DNA of 33,430 bases, taken from a virus. Positions 13,001-21,648 of the stretch are shown here, one piece after another (positions within the stretch are counted from its first letter, which is position 1; every line of letters begins with the position of its first letter). The notes below the pieces were generated by a model. The model worked only from the letters and a program-made list of their open reading frames with translations. It searched no databases and had not been told where the DNA came from. Both the position numbers and the translations under genes were made by a program. The DNA lies in the IMG/VR virus record IMGVR_UViG_3300049479_000140, positions 1-33,430 of that record, one strand, 5' to 3'.

Positions 13001-15023
13001 AGCTCATTGCTGTCCCCTCATCTCCAAGGAACAACGGAGTGTTTGGCTTGTTGAATTGCGAGATGGTGCCGTGAAACACCTTGGTGGTGTACCCTGCCGC
13101 CTTCGCCGCCTCATCCACCATCTGCTGGGCGGTGGCCGTGTCGCCCTTCCTCACCGCGGAGAGGTAGTCGGTGTCGGATGGAATGTTTTCTTCACCCCTC
13201 TGCGTCCGCTGCTCACCAGCTTTCGGAGCAGTAACCCCCTTCCAAGGAACTGACTCGGTGGTTGCGTAGTGCATCCACGCGATAGCGTCTTCTGGAGAAA
13301 CCTTTCCAGTGAAGAGTTGCTTGGTGGAAGCCTTGAAGGCGTTGAACCAAGACCGGATCTCACTACGCTGGATGTTGGGGATCTGCTCTCCGAACGATTG
13401 GATGAGACCTTCTTCAAGCGCGAGTTCCTGGGCCTGCTTAGGCGTGAGCTTTCCTTCCTGAACCTCAGCATTGCGGGCCAGAAGCTCGCTTTTGTACGCG
13501 GGACTGTCTTGAGCGGATTCAAGCAGAGACTTCCGCATGGAAGGATTAGTGACCCCTTGGAACACATCATGACCGATCTCATGGATGGCGGTATCACGAG
13601 TGGCCATCAAAGGATTGACTCGGACGATGCGGTTACCAGTCTTAGGATCAGACAGGTACATACCGCGAATCTCGGTTGATCCAATGAACGGACGATCAAG
13701 CTCGATGATTAGATTGCGGCGAGCAGCGATCTTGGCGGCTGCATCTATGTCGGACTGAGTGATCTTTGCGCCTTCGCCTTCGCGCTGAAGTCGGCTGTAG
13801 AGGCTATCGTAGATGTCTTGAGCGGTCTTTACAGCAGCAGTTTCAGTTTTGAACGGCTCTTCGGTAACAGCCCGAAGCTCTTCCATCTTGGTAATACCAG
13901 CACGTTCCTCTGCGGTTAGGAAACGTTCAGCCATTTTCCTCTGCTCAAGGACTTTTTGGTATGCATCTTGAAGCCCTTCCTGATACTGCTTTGAAATAAA
14001 CTCAGGAAGCGTTGTTGGATCGTTAATGACACGAGCAACATCCGGATCGTTGGCCAACTCATTGAGGCGATCACGAGGGATCTTAAGCTTAACGCTTTCA
14101 GCCGCTTGTTTGATCAGGTCAACGGTTGGTTCGGCCTCAGATTTCCACCAGTTTTCGTACTGCTTGGCCGCTTTCTCTTCGCTGATAGGACGATTGCGCT
14201 GATCCATTTCAGTTCCAAAGAACTGTTCAGGAGCAACCTTCTCGCGTCCGATTCCAAGCCGTTCTTCACGAGGCGTAGTAAACTCTTCCGGCGTTTCCGC
14301 CATAAACCTTGCACGTTCAAGATCCAGCTTCTGAAGCGGAGCGTCTTGCGGTCCTTCCGACATACCAAGCTTACGTCCCAACCTGGTTGGACGATTGAAG
14401 ACTGTTCCAAGAGCGATGTCCGCTGCAAGCCGGCCACCAGAGAACTCACCTCCCTGAGCTAAATCAGCCACTTGTTGGCCAGTAGCTTGTGCTACGTTGG
14501 CCGTTACGTTCATGGCAGGCTCAACAAACGCCGGCTTGGTGATGGCTTCACGAAGCGTAGTCTGACGAGTCAGTGGCCTACCAAGTTCGCTGAGTCCTTT
14601 AAGGGATGGACGAGCGGTTAGCGCGGTGGGAACAAATCCACCAACGTAAGAAGATACAGGCTGTTCTTCTTGAGCTTGCGATAACTTCTGAAGCGTCTCA
14701 GGAGAGTACCTCTCAAGCAGTGCTTCCTGAGCTTTGCTGGTAGCGTAAGCAGCCGCAGCACCTGCACTCAACGCGCCTAAACCTCCGCCTACAAGTATTC
14801 CAAGAGGACCAAACGGTGCGCCAAGCAAGGCTCCAGCCTCACCACCTCCCGCAGCAGCAGGAATAGCAGTGAGAGAAGGAGCAACGCTGACAGCAGCCGA
14901 TCTAGCTCCAGCTTCGAGCTTACCCATGATTGGGCTTTCAAAGACGTTTCCTTCAGCGTCTATGTCATACACCTCTGGATCAAGGTTGTTTTTGATCAAC
15001 CAATCACGCTGGTTTTTCGTCAT
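10029..15023 (-). CDS. Large polyvalent protein with zincin and ART-like domains
   Basis: This 1664-residue protein resembles phage polyvalent proteins, which are ejected into the host at infection. Residues 50-95 are Gly/Ala-rich and hydrophobic, a possible membrane-inserting segment. A zinc metallopeptidase motif HEIGHDVF lies at 481-488, with candidate Glu ligands near 537-538. Residues about 645-810 look like an ADP-ribosyltransferase-like domain: VFHGT (649-653), a long middle, then FDPSQLKLADPITKDNAGNV and IPLSQRF. The C-terminal third (about 1000-1640) resembles helical LPD38-type regions with hydrophobic stretches. It is the last late gene, following three other likely internal virion proteins. 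Which activity is catalytic is not proven. Confidence 0.88.
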   Translation of the reverse strand: MTKNQRDWLIKNNLDPEVYDIDAEGNVFESPIMGKLEAGARSAAVSVAPSLTAIPAAAGGGEAGALLGAPFGPLGILVGGGLGALSAGAAAAYATSKAQEALLERYSPETLQKLSQAQEEQPVSSYVGGFVPTALTARPSLKGLSELGRPLTRQTTLREAITKPAFVEPAMNVTANVAQATGQQVADLAQGGEFSGGRLAADIALGTVFNRPTRLGRKLGMSEGPQDAPLQKLDLERARFMAETPEEFTTPREERLGIGREKVAPEQFFGTEMDQRNRPISEEKAAKQYENWWKSEAEPTVDLIKQAAESVKLKIPRDRLNELANDPDVARVINDPTTLPEFISKQYQEGLQDAYQKVLEQRKMAERFLTAEERAGITKMEELRAVTEEPFKTETAAVKTAQDIYDSLYSRLQREGEGAKITQSDIDAAAKIAARRNLIIELDRPFIGSTEIRGMYLSDPKTGNRIVRVNPLMATRDTAIHEIGHDVFQGVTNPSMRKSLLESAQDSPAYKSELLARNAEVQEGKLTPKQAQELALEEGLIQSFGEQIPNIQRSEIRSWFNAFKASTKQLFTGKVSPEDAIAWMHYATTESVPWKGVTAPKAGEQRTQRGEENIPSDTDYLSAVRKGDTATAQQMVDEAAKAAGYTTKVFHGTISQFNKPNTPLFLGDEGTAMSYAQDRAMGYGEGANPVTYKIYAKFKNTASESDVKQAATDLGLEVENDMAYTALDPNISGSKYVSRVISELKKRGYDSANIDDFSPDNAQEVIKSFVAFDPSQLKLADPITKDNAGNVIPLSQRFKATSEDIRYQRGEEKTRKFAGRVAEAESVPEEVRQTVRQSPESQYEQQKVNEVVDRASSMTMTQLAADMADPESNTRVASGMETFSRQINSGDMAGASSTALSLSKSGTTWGQLINQFKLLNSSTPEGLVRLVQDSLANKKRPPLTQQQAAILMDGASRLKLADNEVLAAGRVARDAFAANDVAAINQSIKQLDLADAKRSEIDVILNEAISKINPADAADLFISMVQGSVMGPISIVRNVVGNAINYPLRELGDAGAALIDGALSKDKNNSFNIRARTVDRIDAIGRSLPAAAKTLLKGSNAMPYELGTSIGNPLNFQRAWRRIAEDFANGKIGSALSPRNLTEATIGILPDIMLRLTQATDIPFRQAERARIISEIGRTKGLSEAQIQIAVRDPKLAFVTDVEAQRGRRGFTEDDLATIETESARSVFQQDNTATKAVAGINRFIKNELGSTGYIPYRLISLFQKTPINVAAEALQFTPAGALQDWSKMTPRDRNIAASRIAVGAMVTTAFGYLYHKGIITPNLDTAGETNKARELAKAGGVMPPGTINLSAVKRLVGGGKTEFQGGDTVVDLSSLGTAGALGIMAGTALRQSERGRTNEELMTTVFKGVPTSGLNFVMEQQFLKGTSDFIKLLSQESSNSMDRWLKNLAVTAATPLAPAVLGSVRRAERDKLPVIGGQSFIKDTVDELNQRYAALGLAIPGVKDPNAMPVRRDLWGQAVEQTPKGSNPWVYQFFNAWKAREIDADPLNTSIYTIWRRTADNSAIPSVPNPSLTWKQKTYERMAPEQFDRYSELVGQYRRLRAEQEFMRPRFQQGGDERKLKLLQRAYDDGLLIAKKQFVRELVQSGQTLTPVAARRGFQQPPE

Positions 15024-15034
15024 GATCTTGTATC

Positions 15035-16390
15035 TTAGTCTCTTTTAACAGAGTAAGGAGCAAACGGGGATTCAGCGTATCCGAGACCAAACATAGATTT
15101 AGGACTAGGAGGACTGGCCATCCTAGCAGCTGACTCATTGAGAGCCTGAATGTATATACGGTTTTTAACCTCTTGAGGAAGGCTGTTCCATTGTTCAGTT
15201 GGGAATTGACTAGCAACAACCGCTTTTGCTTCTTTAACCAAAATGCTTTCACCTCCAACTCGTTCAGGTTGGATATTTAACTCAGAAGCCACCGCTGCAT
15301 TAAACGGACTTGTAAGTGTCTGTTGGGCACCATAAGTGGAAGCACCGCCTCGACCTTCTAATGCAGAAAGACGTTTTCCGGTTTGAAGGAACTGCTCACG
15401 AGGTGTCGGTGGTCCGTACATATCAGGTTGAGCCGCAACCTCGTTTGCGATTACAGCGGCAGCACCTGCTCTGGATTTTCCACTTCCTCTTGCTACCATT
15501 GGCTCTTCAGCAGTTGCACCAGGGCCTTTAGGAAGCGGCTTTGCAGTTGTAGCACCGCCTTTTCCACTAAGATCAGAATCGGATTGAACACCGAATTCTT
15601 TGTAAACATCATTTTTATATTTAGCGGCTTCAGAAGGTGTAACCCCTGGTCCAAACCTAAATTGATATTCTCCGCCTGATTCTGAAAAACTAGCATCCAA
15701 AGGTTTTGGTTCTTTTTTTGAAACAGTTATGTTTTCAATCAAAGAAGGGTATTTTTCAGCCAGTTGATCATAACTTCCGTATACAACAGACCCGCTTGGA
15801 GTCACAAGTTGCATTTTTGTATCCTGTTCTTTCTTGAGAGCTTCTTTTGATTTCTCTTGGGAATATATAAACTCAGTTGTCTCAACATCTGGATCTCCAA
15901 GTTTAACCCCTCGACCAGCCAGATAACCGCGCATCTCTGTATCTTTCCCTTTAAGAGCGTTCATGCGTTCAGCATTAACCTTTGCTTGAGCTGACCTTGC
16001 AGACGCCATTCCAGCCATTGTTGCTGGATCAAGCGGGCCAACCATATCTTCGTCCTTAAGAACCATCTCAGTTCCTCGCGCTTTGCGGGTTTCCTCAATA
16101 AGACGCGCTTCAGCTTGGGCTGCGTTTTCGGCAATACGATCTTTAAGTGCTTGAACTCTTGCAGCTTCTGTTCTTGCAATCACTCGCTCTTCTTTTAACG
16201 CATCAATATCCTGCTCCATCAACGCCCGCTTCGCATAGTTCCGATTCCGGATATCCTCGTTGGTCCCGGTGAACTCACCGGCAATACCTCCGGTGAGCAT
16301 GGAGAGACCCTTCATGAAAGGGTTGATGCGCTGATTGGCCTGCCGTTGAAGCATAGCCCTGATGTCCTCGTTTTCTTCTCTGGTAGCCAT
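15035..16390 (-). CDS. Putative internal virion protein, coiled coil (451 aa)
   Basis: The family was not recognised. Residues about 55-115 form a charged coiled coil (DIDALKEERVIARTEAARVQ and a following Ala/Glu/Lys-rich stretch). The rest is low in Cys and rich in Ala, Gly, Pro and Ser. The N-terminus contains MLTGGIAGEFTGTNEDIRNR. Position between a Pro/Gly-rich protein and the large polyvalent protein suggests an internal or ejection protein. It ends 11 bp before the next ATG. Base composition of its middle (15500-15960) is richer in A/T than the early genes. Confidence 0.7.
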   Translation of the reverse strand: MATREENEDIRAMLQRQANQRINPFMKGLSMLTGGIAGEFTGTNEDIRNRNYAKRALMEQDIDALKEERVIARTEAARVQALKDRIAENAAQAEARLIEETRKARGTEMVLKDEDMVGPLDPATMAGMASARSAQAKVNAERMNALKGKDTEMRGYLAGRGVKLGDPDVETTEFIYSQEKSKEALKKEQDTKMQLVTPSGSVVYGSYDQLAEKYPSLIENITVSKKEPKPLDASFSESGGEYQFRFGPGVTPSEAAKYKNDVYKEFGVQSDSDLSGKGGATTAKPLPKGPGATAEEPMVARGSGKSRAGAAAVIANEVAAQPDMYGPPTPREQFLQTGKRLSALEGRGGASTYGAQQTLTSPFNAAVASELNIQPERVGGESILVKEAKAVVASQFPTEQWNSLPQEVKNRIYIQALNESAARMASPPSPKSMFGLGYAESPFAPYSVKRD

Positions 16391-16400
16391 AAGATATTAT

Positions 16401-17879
16401 TTAGTAACCCTGCAATGACCGCATCGCACCCCGTCTCCTGAATCCGCTCATGGCGGCATTCATGATCTGATCGGGATCGTAGTTGATGTATCGGTACTGG
16501 TCCTGCTGCTGTTGGGAGTTGGCCAGCAAGTCAGCGTAGAGCTTGGCGAAAGGATCGGCCTGACGATCTGGCAGAGGAACCTCCTTGGTTCCCTTGGTGG
16601 GGATGACGACTTCGCGTCTTACGAGAGGAGTGACTGGCTCCCTAGGGGGGATGATGGTTGGTCCACGGCCCGGTTGGCCACCGCCACTGGGGATTCCACC
16701 GCCCGGTGTACCGCCGCCGGGTTGACCACCACCACCTGGAGGTTTTGTTCCACCACCGGGAGGAGTAGTCGTGGTTCCGCCGCCAGGAGGAGTAGTCGTT
16801 CCAGGAGGAGTCGTGCCCGGAACATCTTTGTAATCCCACTCTCCTGTTCTAAAGTTCCACCTATCACCAGTGTTGTTAGGAGGTTCTTCTCGTCCAGTTT
16901 TTGGATCGATATAGTCTGGATTAACATTACTCCAATTACCTTCAGTATCAAATCTCCAATTGCCTCCAGTGGCTATTCTCCATACATCTGAAATACCATC
17001 ACCATCTACATCATTCTCAACCTTTGGTTTTGGTTTAGCCTCTTCTTTCCAATCAGGAGTTATATCTTTAACACCACCAGGACCAACCGTTACATTCCCT
17101 CCAGTGTTACTAAAATCACCTACGCTGGCGGTTGTACGTTCATCCGCTCCAACAGATTGATATGATTCAACTGGTGATGGCGTAACAGATGTACTTGTTC
17201 CTTTGGTTAGTGTTGACGGCAACTTTAGGTCTGGATTTCCACTTAAATCAGCAACGCCTGGGGAGCCTTTAACACCCGGCACTGTAAAATCAATTTTTCT
17301 AGTGTCTTCGTTTAAATAACTTATGCTTCCATCGTCATTAATTATTTGTCTGTAATTTGGAAGTCCTCTTACCGGTATTGAAACCGGTTCTCCACGAGTT
17401 ACAACGCCTTGAGGAAGCGAAGGTGTTTGGTTTGCCGTAGCATCTTCAACCTGCTTTGGAGTTAAATATTGAACACCAACGAATCCCCCAGCTTGGTCAG
17501 GTGAAACAAGACCTTTAACTCCATATATGTCCTCAGTCTTTGGATCAAGCGGGGTACCAATTCCGGTTCTTATAAGCGCATCCTGCTCATCCGTATTCCC
17601 AATGTTGATTCGCTCAGTGGGTTGATCTCTGATGTTGTAATCGATGTTTCCGAAACCTACGTCTGAAGGAGCAGCTTGATATTCAAAAACTCCCGTTCTC
17701 CAGTTGTATGGAGCTTCTTGTCCATACGCATCAGTGCCATAAAAGTCTGTGTCCCCAATTCTAACACCTGCCATTCCTGGGACTAAATCTCCCATTTTTA
17801 ATCCAGGGAATCCAGGGAACTCATCTACGGCATTGGCCTGATTCAGGTCTTGAGCCAGATTATCGATTGCGTCAGCCAT
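16401..17879 (-). CDS. Putative virion protein with Pro/Gly-rich linker (492 aa)
   Basis: The protein was not recognised as a whole. Features seen are a calcium-loop-like DVDGDGISDVW near residue 292, two W-rich units nearby (GGNWRFDTEGNWSNV and GDRWNFRTGEWDY) with a related PYNWRTGVFEY near the N-terminus, and a Pro/Gly/Thr-rich tract at about 355-410. The C-terminus (YADLLANSQQQQDQYRYINY) is helical. The tract resembles flexible linkers of structural proteins. The gene starts 3 bp after the stop of the upstream gene. It likely belongs to the internal or tail-tip proteins. Confidence 0.7.
   Translation of the reverse strand: MADAIDNLAQDLNQANAVDEFPGFPGLKMGDLVPGMAGVRIGDTDFYGTDAYGQEAPYNWRTGVFEYQAAPSDVGFGNIDYNIRDQPTERINIGNTDEQDALIRTGIGTPLDPKTEDIYGVKGLVSPDQAGGFVGVQYLTPKQVEDATANQTPSLPQGVVTRGEPVSIPVRGLPNYRQIINDDGSISYLNEDTRKIDFTVPGVKGSPGVADLSGNPDLKLPSTLTKGTSTSVTPSPVESYQSVGADERTTASVGDFSNTGGNVTVGPGGVKDITPDWKEEAKPKPKVENDVDGDGISDVWRIATGGNWRFDTEGNWSNVNPDYIDPKTGREEPPNNTGDRWNFRTGEWDYKDVPGTTPPGTTTPPGGGTTTTPPGGGTKPPGGGGQPGGGTPGGGIPSGGGQPGRGPTIIPPREPVTPLVRREVVIPTKGTKEVPLPDRQADPFAKLYADLLANSQQQQDQYRYINYDPDQIMNAAMSGFRRRGAMRSLQGY
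16662..16812. repeat. Tandem Pro/Gly codon repeat tract
   Basis: Short imperfect units such as CCACCGGGAGGAGTAGTC and CCGCCAGGAGGAGTAGTC are reiterated. They encode PPGGGTT-type units of the Pro/Gly/Thr tract inside the 492-residue protein. Such tracts vary in copy number between related phages. Confidence 0.7.
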
Positions 17880-17882
17880 ATA

Positions 17883-19316
17883 TCAGTTTTTGGGGATTAT
17901 GCTGTTGATTCGAGCTATCATCCAGTTGGCCACAAGCTTCTTGACCTTCGGCTTGTTCTTGAGCCACTTCGCGAACTTCTCGGCGTTGCTGTCGTAGAAG
18001 CTCTTGAACCACTTCGGTCCAACGAGTTCTTTCCAGAAGTAGAACGCCTCCCACTGATCGGGAATGCATTCACGAGCGACGAAGCATCCGCCAAGCCCGA
18101 AGCCCGCGTAGGATGATCCAAGGTTACCAATCGCACCTGCATACCCCTTGAACTGATTCATAAAGGAGTTCGCTTGATCGGATGTGTATTGGTTCTGAGC
18201 GTTTGTGAGCGCAAAGTTACTACCCATCTTCATCAGGTCTCCAGGGCTAGATAGCTGGGCACCCTGAATTAACTGAGGAGTCACAAACGGAGAGGCACCC
18301 TGCTGAAGACCACCTAGTTGGGCGGCTTGGGATGAGACCGGTTGGAGTCCTAGGGCGGACTGGACGTTGGCAATGTTCTGCTGGCGACCGGACAGCATCT
18401 GCTGTTGCGAAGCCATCTGGCCTGCAAAGCTCTGTTGCGCCGCGGTGTTCCGCTGGCCGGTGGCAGCGAGGATGTTCTGGAAGGCTTCCTGTGCGTTCCG
18501 ATTTGCAGTGTCGCTCGTACTCTGACCGCTCTGAAGCAAGCCCATTGCAGCGTTCCAGCGTTGAGAGTTGGCGTTTCCAAGAGCATCTTGAATTGCGATC
18601 GACTCACGAAGAGCCGAAGGATTTCCAAGAACATTGCCAATGGAACTTCCGCGAGCGCGAGCGGCCTGTTGGACTCGTCGCTCCATGCTTGGATCCAGAG
18701 TGCCAACTTGAGAAAGACCCTGTTGGATCTGACGCTCAAGCTCACTACGAATCAACTGAGAAGCCCCGGTATCCTTTGAGGCACCAGGCATTCCAACCCT
18801 CTCGTAGGTAGGCGAGTCTATCCGAGTATCCGGAGCGGCGGCATCCCCCTTAACATCGCTGAGGAACTGTTCGTATAGATCGAACTTCCGAGGATCAAGA
18901 GCCTCCAGCTCGTTTCGACGTTGTTGGGCAAACTGCGTTCCATACTGCCTTGCAACACCAAGTTGTTCTTTAGCTAAAGGATCTGCAAGCTTGGATAAAG
19001 CAAGAGCTGTTTGCTTGGTGATATCAACATCACCAATGCCTGTAAAATCGTATGTTCTTTTGGCACCTTCTGGACCGTATTTAATTTCAGTGCCAGATCT
19101 AGCGGCTTGTTCTAATGCACGAATGAAAGGATATTGCTCGGCCTGAGCTTTTATCGCTTCGGCAGTAGAGGCAGCAAGGTCCGGCGGTTTGTAACTTGGG
19201 CCGCACATTTGCGGCTGACCCCAAGGAATGCAGGAGTAATCTTTAGCCCAGTCATCTTTTGCAAACAGCATTACGCTGTGAGCCAGAACCTTTGATATAT
19301 TAAAATCTATATTCAT
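17883..19316 (-). CDS. Putative ejection or tail protein with CFVARE domain (477 aa)
   Basis: The middle is Gln/Ala/Ser-rich and helical (for example QRNTAAQQSFAGQMASQQQM), as in phage internal virion proteins. The C-terminus (411-477) holds CFVARECIPDQWEAF followed by KELVGPKWFKSFYD and WLKNKPKVKKLVANWM. This resembles the C-terminal CFI/CWVARE-type domain common in phage structural proteins, whose activity is unknown. The N-terminus contains WAKDYSCIPWGQPQMCGPSY. ATG 19316 overlaps the preceding stop as ATGA with GGAGGAG just upstream. Confidence 0.75.
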   Translation of the reverse strand: MNIDFNISKVLAHSVMLFAKDDWAKDYSCIPWGQPQMCGPSYKPPDLAASTAEAIKAQAEQYPFIRALEQAARSGTEIKYGPEGAKRTYDFTGIGDVDITKQTALALSKLADPLAKEQLGVARQYGTQFAQQRRNELEALDPRKFDLYEQFLSDVKGDAAAPDTRIDSPTYERVGMPGASKDTGASQLIRSELERQIQQGLSQVGTLDPSMERRVQQAARARGSSIGNVLGNPSALRESIAIQDALGNANSQRWNAAMGLLQSGQSTSDTANRNAQEAFQNILAATGQRNTAAQQSFAGQMASQQQMLSGRQQNIANVQSALGLQPVSSQAAQLGGLQQGASPFVTPQLIQGAQLSSPGDLMKMGSNFALTNAQNQYTSDQANSFMNQFKGYAGAIGNLGSSYAGFGLGGCFVARECIPDQWEAFYFWKELVGPKWFKSFYDSNAEKFAKWLKNKPKVKKLVANWMIARINSIIPKN

Positions 19317-19675
19317 ACTCCTCCTTCAAAAATCTCGGTTTTCCAAATGGGATTATATCCAAACTTCTTCATATATGAGTTGTATGGACTATTCTCATTG
19401 CAAGCTATGAAATACTTAGGAAACCCTTTTGTCTCCATAATAGAGTCATATACACGTTTAAGGTGCATACTGTCTCTGGCAGACACTTTTTCGGTGTGAT
19501 TCCAAAGAAGCAGGACGGGCACCCTTCCAAAAGATGACGCACCAATGATCTCGCCATCTCTTTCAACCACATGGGTTGGATGAATGATCGAGTCGTTGTT
19601 TGCCCGCGCAGCTTGAAGAGCTTTATACTCTTGATAAAGCGTTTGTATCATTCGTACTCTCGGGAAGGCGTTCAT
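19313..19675 (-). CDS. GNAT-like small protein (120 aa)
   Basis: The 120 residues show a reduced GNAT-acetyltransferase layout: a central strand/turn GEIIGASSFGRVPVLLLWNH, a helix RDSMHLKRVYDSIMETKG, then YFIACNENSPYNSYMKKFGY, where GNAT proteins carry the late strand and the helix leading to a Tyr/Phe-Gly-Tyr end. The pyrophosphate-binding loop (R/Q-x-x-G-x-G/A) is not obvious, so catalytic ability is doubtful. Similar short GNAT-like proteins occur next to the internal virion genes of podoviruses. It is coupled on both sides by ATGA overlaps. Confidence 0.6.
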   Translation of the reverse strand: MNAFPRVRMIQTLYQEYKALQAARANNDSIIHPTHVVERDGEIIGASSFGRVPVLLLWNHTEKVSARDSMHLKRVYDSIMETKGFPKYFIACNENSPYNSYMKKFGYNPIWKTEIFEGGV

Positions 19676-21642
19676 TGTTGGGGTCTGACCGAATCAACGA
19701 ATCCGGAGAGAATGGTGGATTGCAGAGACAAGCGACCAGCGTCTGCGGTTACCTTGAATTGCAAAGTATTCCAGCGACCTTGGCTGATCAGGTTGTAAGC
19801 CTTCAGGAACTTCTGGCTTGAGGTGATCGCCAGCGCGGAATCGAGCGTCACGAATGTGTCCGACATATCCTTGGCCAACGACACTTCGGCGGTCGTGGTG
19901 GCGGTGGTGTACGGGTTATCGAAGGCGAACTGGACGCTGTACCCGATCTTGTCGGGAATAGGTTCGTTGAGGTTGTAAGCCTTGGTGATAACCGTGGATT
20001 CGTAATTCGCACCACCATCGGTGTATGCGGAGCTTGAGACCGGCGACAACCGGCTGTTCGGGAGGTAATCGTTAAATGACCAGACCTGGCCCGCTCCCGC
20101 TGACACCGAGATGATATCGCCGGCAAACATAAGGACGGGTCCAAATGTTGAGAACGAGGTTGGGATGAAGTCGTTAACGATCCAGTTGTCCCAGTAACCA
20201 AGCCAAGAGCGGGCCAATGAGTGGTACACGATGACCGCGTTGTTCTCGTTGAGCGCACCTTCGAGGGCGATATCGAGGCTGTTCTCGGTCAGGAGCGCGT
20301 ACTCGCTTTCGATTCCGAGGATCGCTGGTTCATCGGCAACGAACGGAACCGCCAACAAGTATCGGTTGTTCCAGAATACACCGTCGCAGAGATCGAGCTT
20401 GGTCTTGTCGATGCGACTGATGAGATCGTTGATCGGGCTGGAGAGCGCGAGACCTACGCTAGTCTGGGTACCGGCTTGGATCTGCTGGAGAGATCGGATG
20501 CCGTCGCGGGATAGGAAGAATACGTCAGGACCAACCGCGGTGATGGACCGGTGCGATGAGCAGCCGATATTGCCGCTGATGAGTGATATGGTCCAATCGG
20601 CAGCATCCTGCGAAGGATCGGCATTTACGCTCCAAATAGAGCGTTCCTTGAAGACGATGAGTTGATAACCGAACCAAGAGTAGAGGCCCTTGATGGGATC
20701 GCCATCGCCACCGATCCGAAGAGACCCGAGAGGATCCCAGGATTCGCCATCGAGGATATCCGAGAAGTAGAGGGTATCGGGCTGGATGGACGGATCCGCG
20801 GAAACTGCGAACAACCGATTGGTGTGGGTGGTGAGAAAGATCGGTTGGGCAGGAGGCGTGAGCGATACAAAGGCTACGGCGTGAGACGAGGCGGCAGGAG
20901 AAATAGTAATCGCTGGAGCAGCAGTTGGAAGTGCCGCGTATCCGCTGCCGGGATTGGTGATGGTTATGAAAACAAGGTTACCATCGTTGGCAACAACAGC
21001 GGTTGCCGTAGCCGTGATGCCGCTGGGAGGGGCTGCAACTGTTATCGTTGGAATGGATGAATGGTTCGATCCCTGATTGATTACATCGATGCGGCTGATC
21101 TTGCCGGCTGTAGTCGAGCTGTTGAGGTTCGCGCTTGAGACGTATTTCAGCGTTCCGAGACCGTCCGAATAAAACAATTTGTCATTTAATTGAGCAAAAT
21201 AGACGTAGGAAGCGGAAGCGTTGAGCGTTGATCCCGAAATCAGGTTGTAGGAAACGCCGGGTGACCCGTAGTAGAGGCTCTTGGTGGAGGTGCTAAGGTC
21301 ATTAACAGCGATGACGAGGCGTTCAGATGCGGCTGTATCGAAGTAAAAGCCGGACAATACCGTCGCGTTGATGGGAAGATTGCTGGCGAAGTTGGAAGTC
21401 GTTGACTCCCAGTTGGTGATGACGTCTTCCCAGTTGGCCGCGATGCTATTGCCTGCTAGTGAAACGGCTCCTAGACGGGTGACGAGATTGCCGAAGTCGT
21501 CATAGTCCATGTTGATGGCCGATTCCATGCTGGTTGCAGGAATGCCATCGGGACGAGTGGCTGAAATTACGCCGGTCGAAAACCCAGTGCTTCCATCCAG
21601 AAGCATCTGGTCATCGAGAGCATCTGAGGATTGGAATGGCAT
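19672..21642 (-). CDS. P22 gp10-like tail hub / DNA-stabilising protein
   Basis: This 656-residue beta-rich protein matches the gp10-type tail hub of podoviruses in size, gene position and typical phrases: LYFSDILDGESWDPLG, LYSWFGYQLIVFKERSIWSV, and VFFLSRDGIRSLQQI in the middle. Repeated beta blades point to a propeller-like fold. In P22 this protein attaches beneath the portal/adaptor and keeps DNA in the head. It directly follows the adaptor gene with a 6-bp gap. The N-terminus has the typical MDYDDFGNLVTRLGA segment. Confidence 0.8.
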   Translation of the reverse strand: MPFQSSDALDDQMLLDGSTGFSTGVISATRPDGIPATSMESAINMDYDDFGNLVTRLGAVSLAGNSIAANWEDVITNWESTTSNFASNLPINATVLSGFYFDTAASERLVIAVNDLSTSTKSLYYGSPGVSYNLISGSTLNASASYVYFAQLNDKLFYSDGLGTLKYVSSANLNSSTTAGKISRIDVINQGSNHSSIPTITVAAPPSGITATATAVVANDGNLVFITITNPGSGYAALPTAAPAITISPAASSHAVAFVSLTPPAQPIFLTTHTNRLFAVSADPSIQPDTLYFSDILDGESWDPLGSLRIGGDGDPIKGLYSWFGYQLIVFKERSIWSVNADPSQDAADWTISLISGNIGCSSHRSITAVGPDVFFLSRDGIRSLQQIQAGTQTSVGLALSSPINDLISRIDKTKLDLCDGVFWNNRYLLAVPFVADEPAILGIESEYALLTENSLDIALEGALNENNAVIVYHSLARSWLGYWDNWIVNDFIPTSFSTFGPVLMFAGDIISVSAGAGQVWSFNDYLPNSRLSPVSSSAYTDGGANYESTVITKAYNLNEPIPDKIGYSVQFAFDNPYTTATTTAEVSLAKDMSDTFVTLDSALAITSSQKFLKAYNLISQGRWNTLQFKVTADAGRLSLQSTILSGFVDSVRPQQ

Positions 21643-21648
21643 GGCGGA

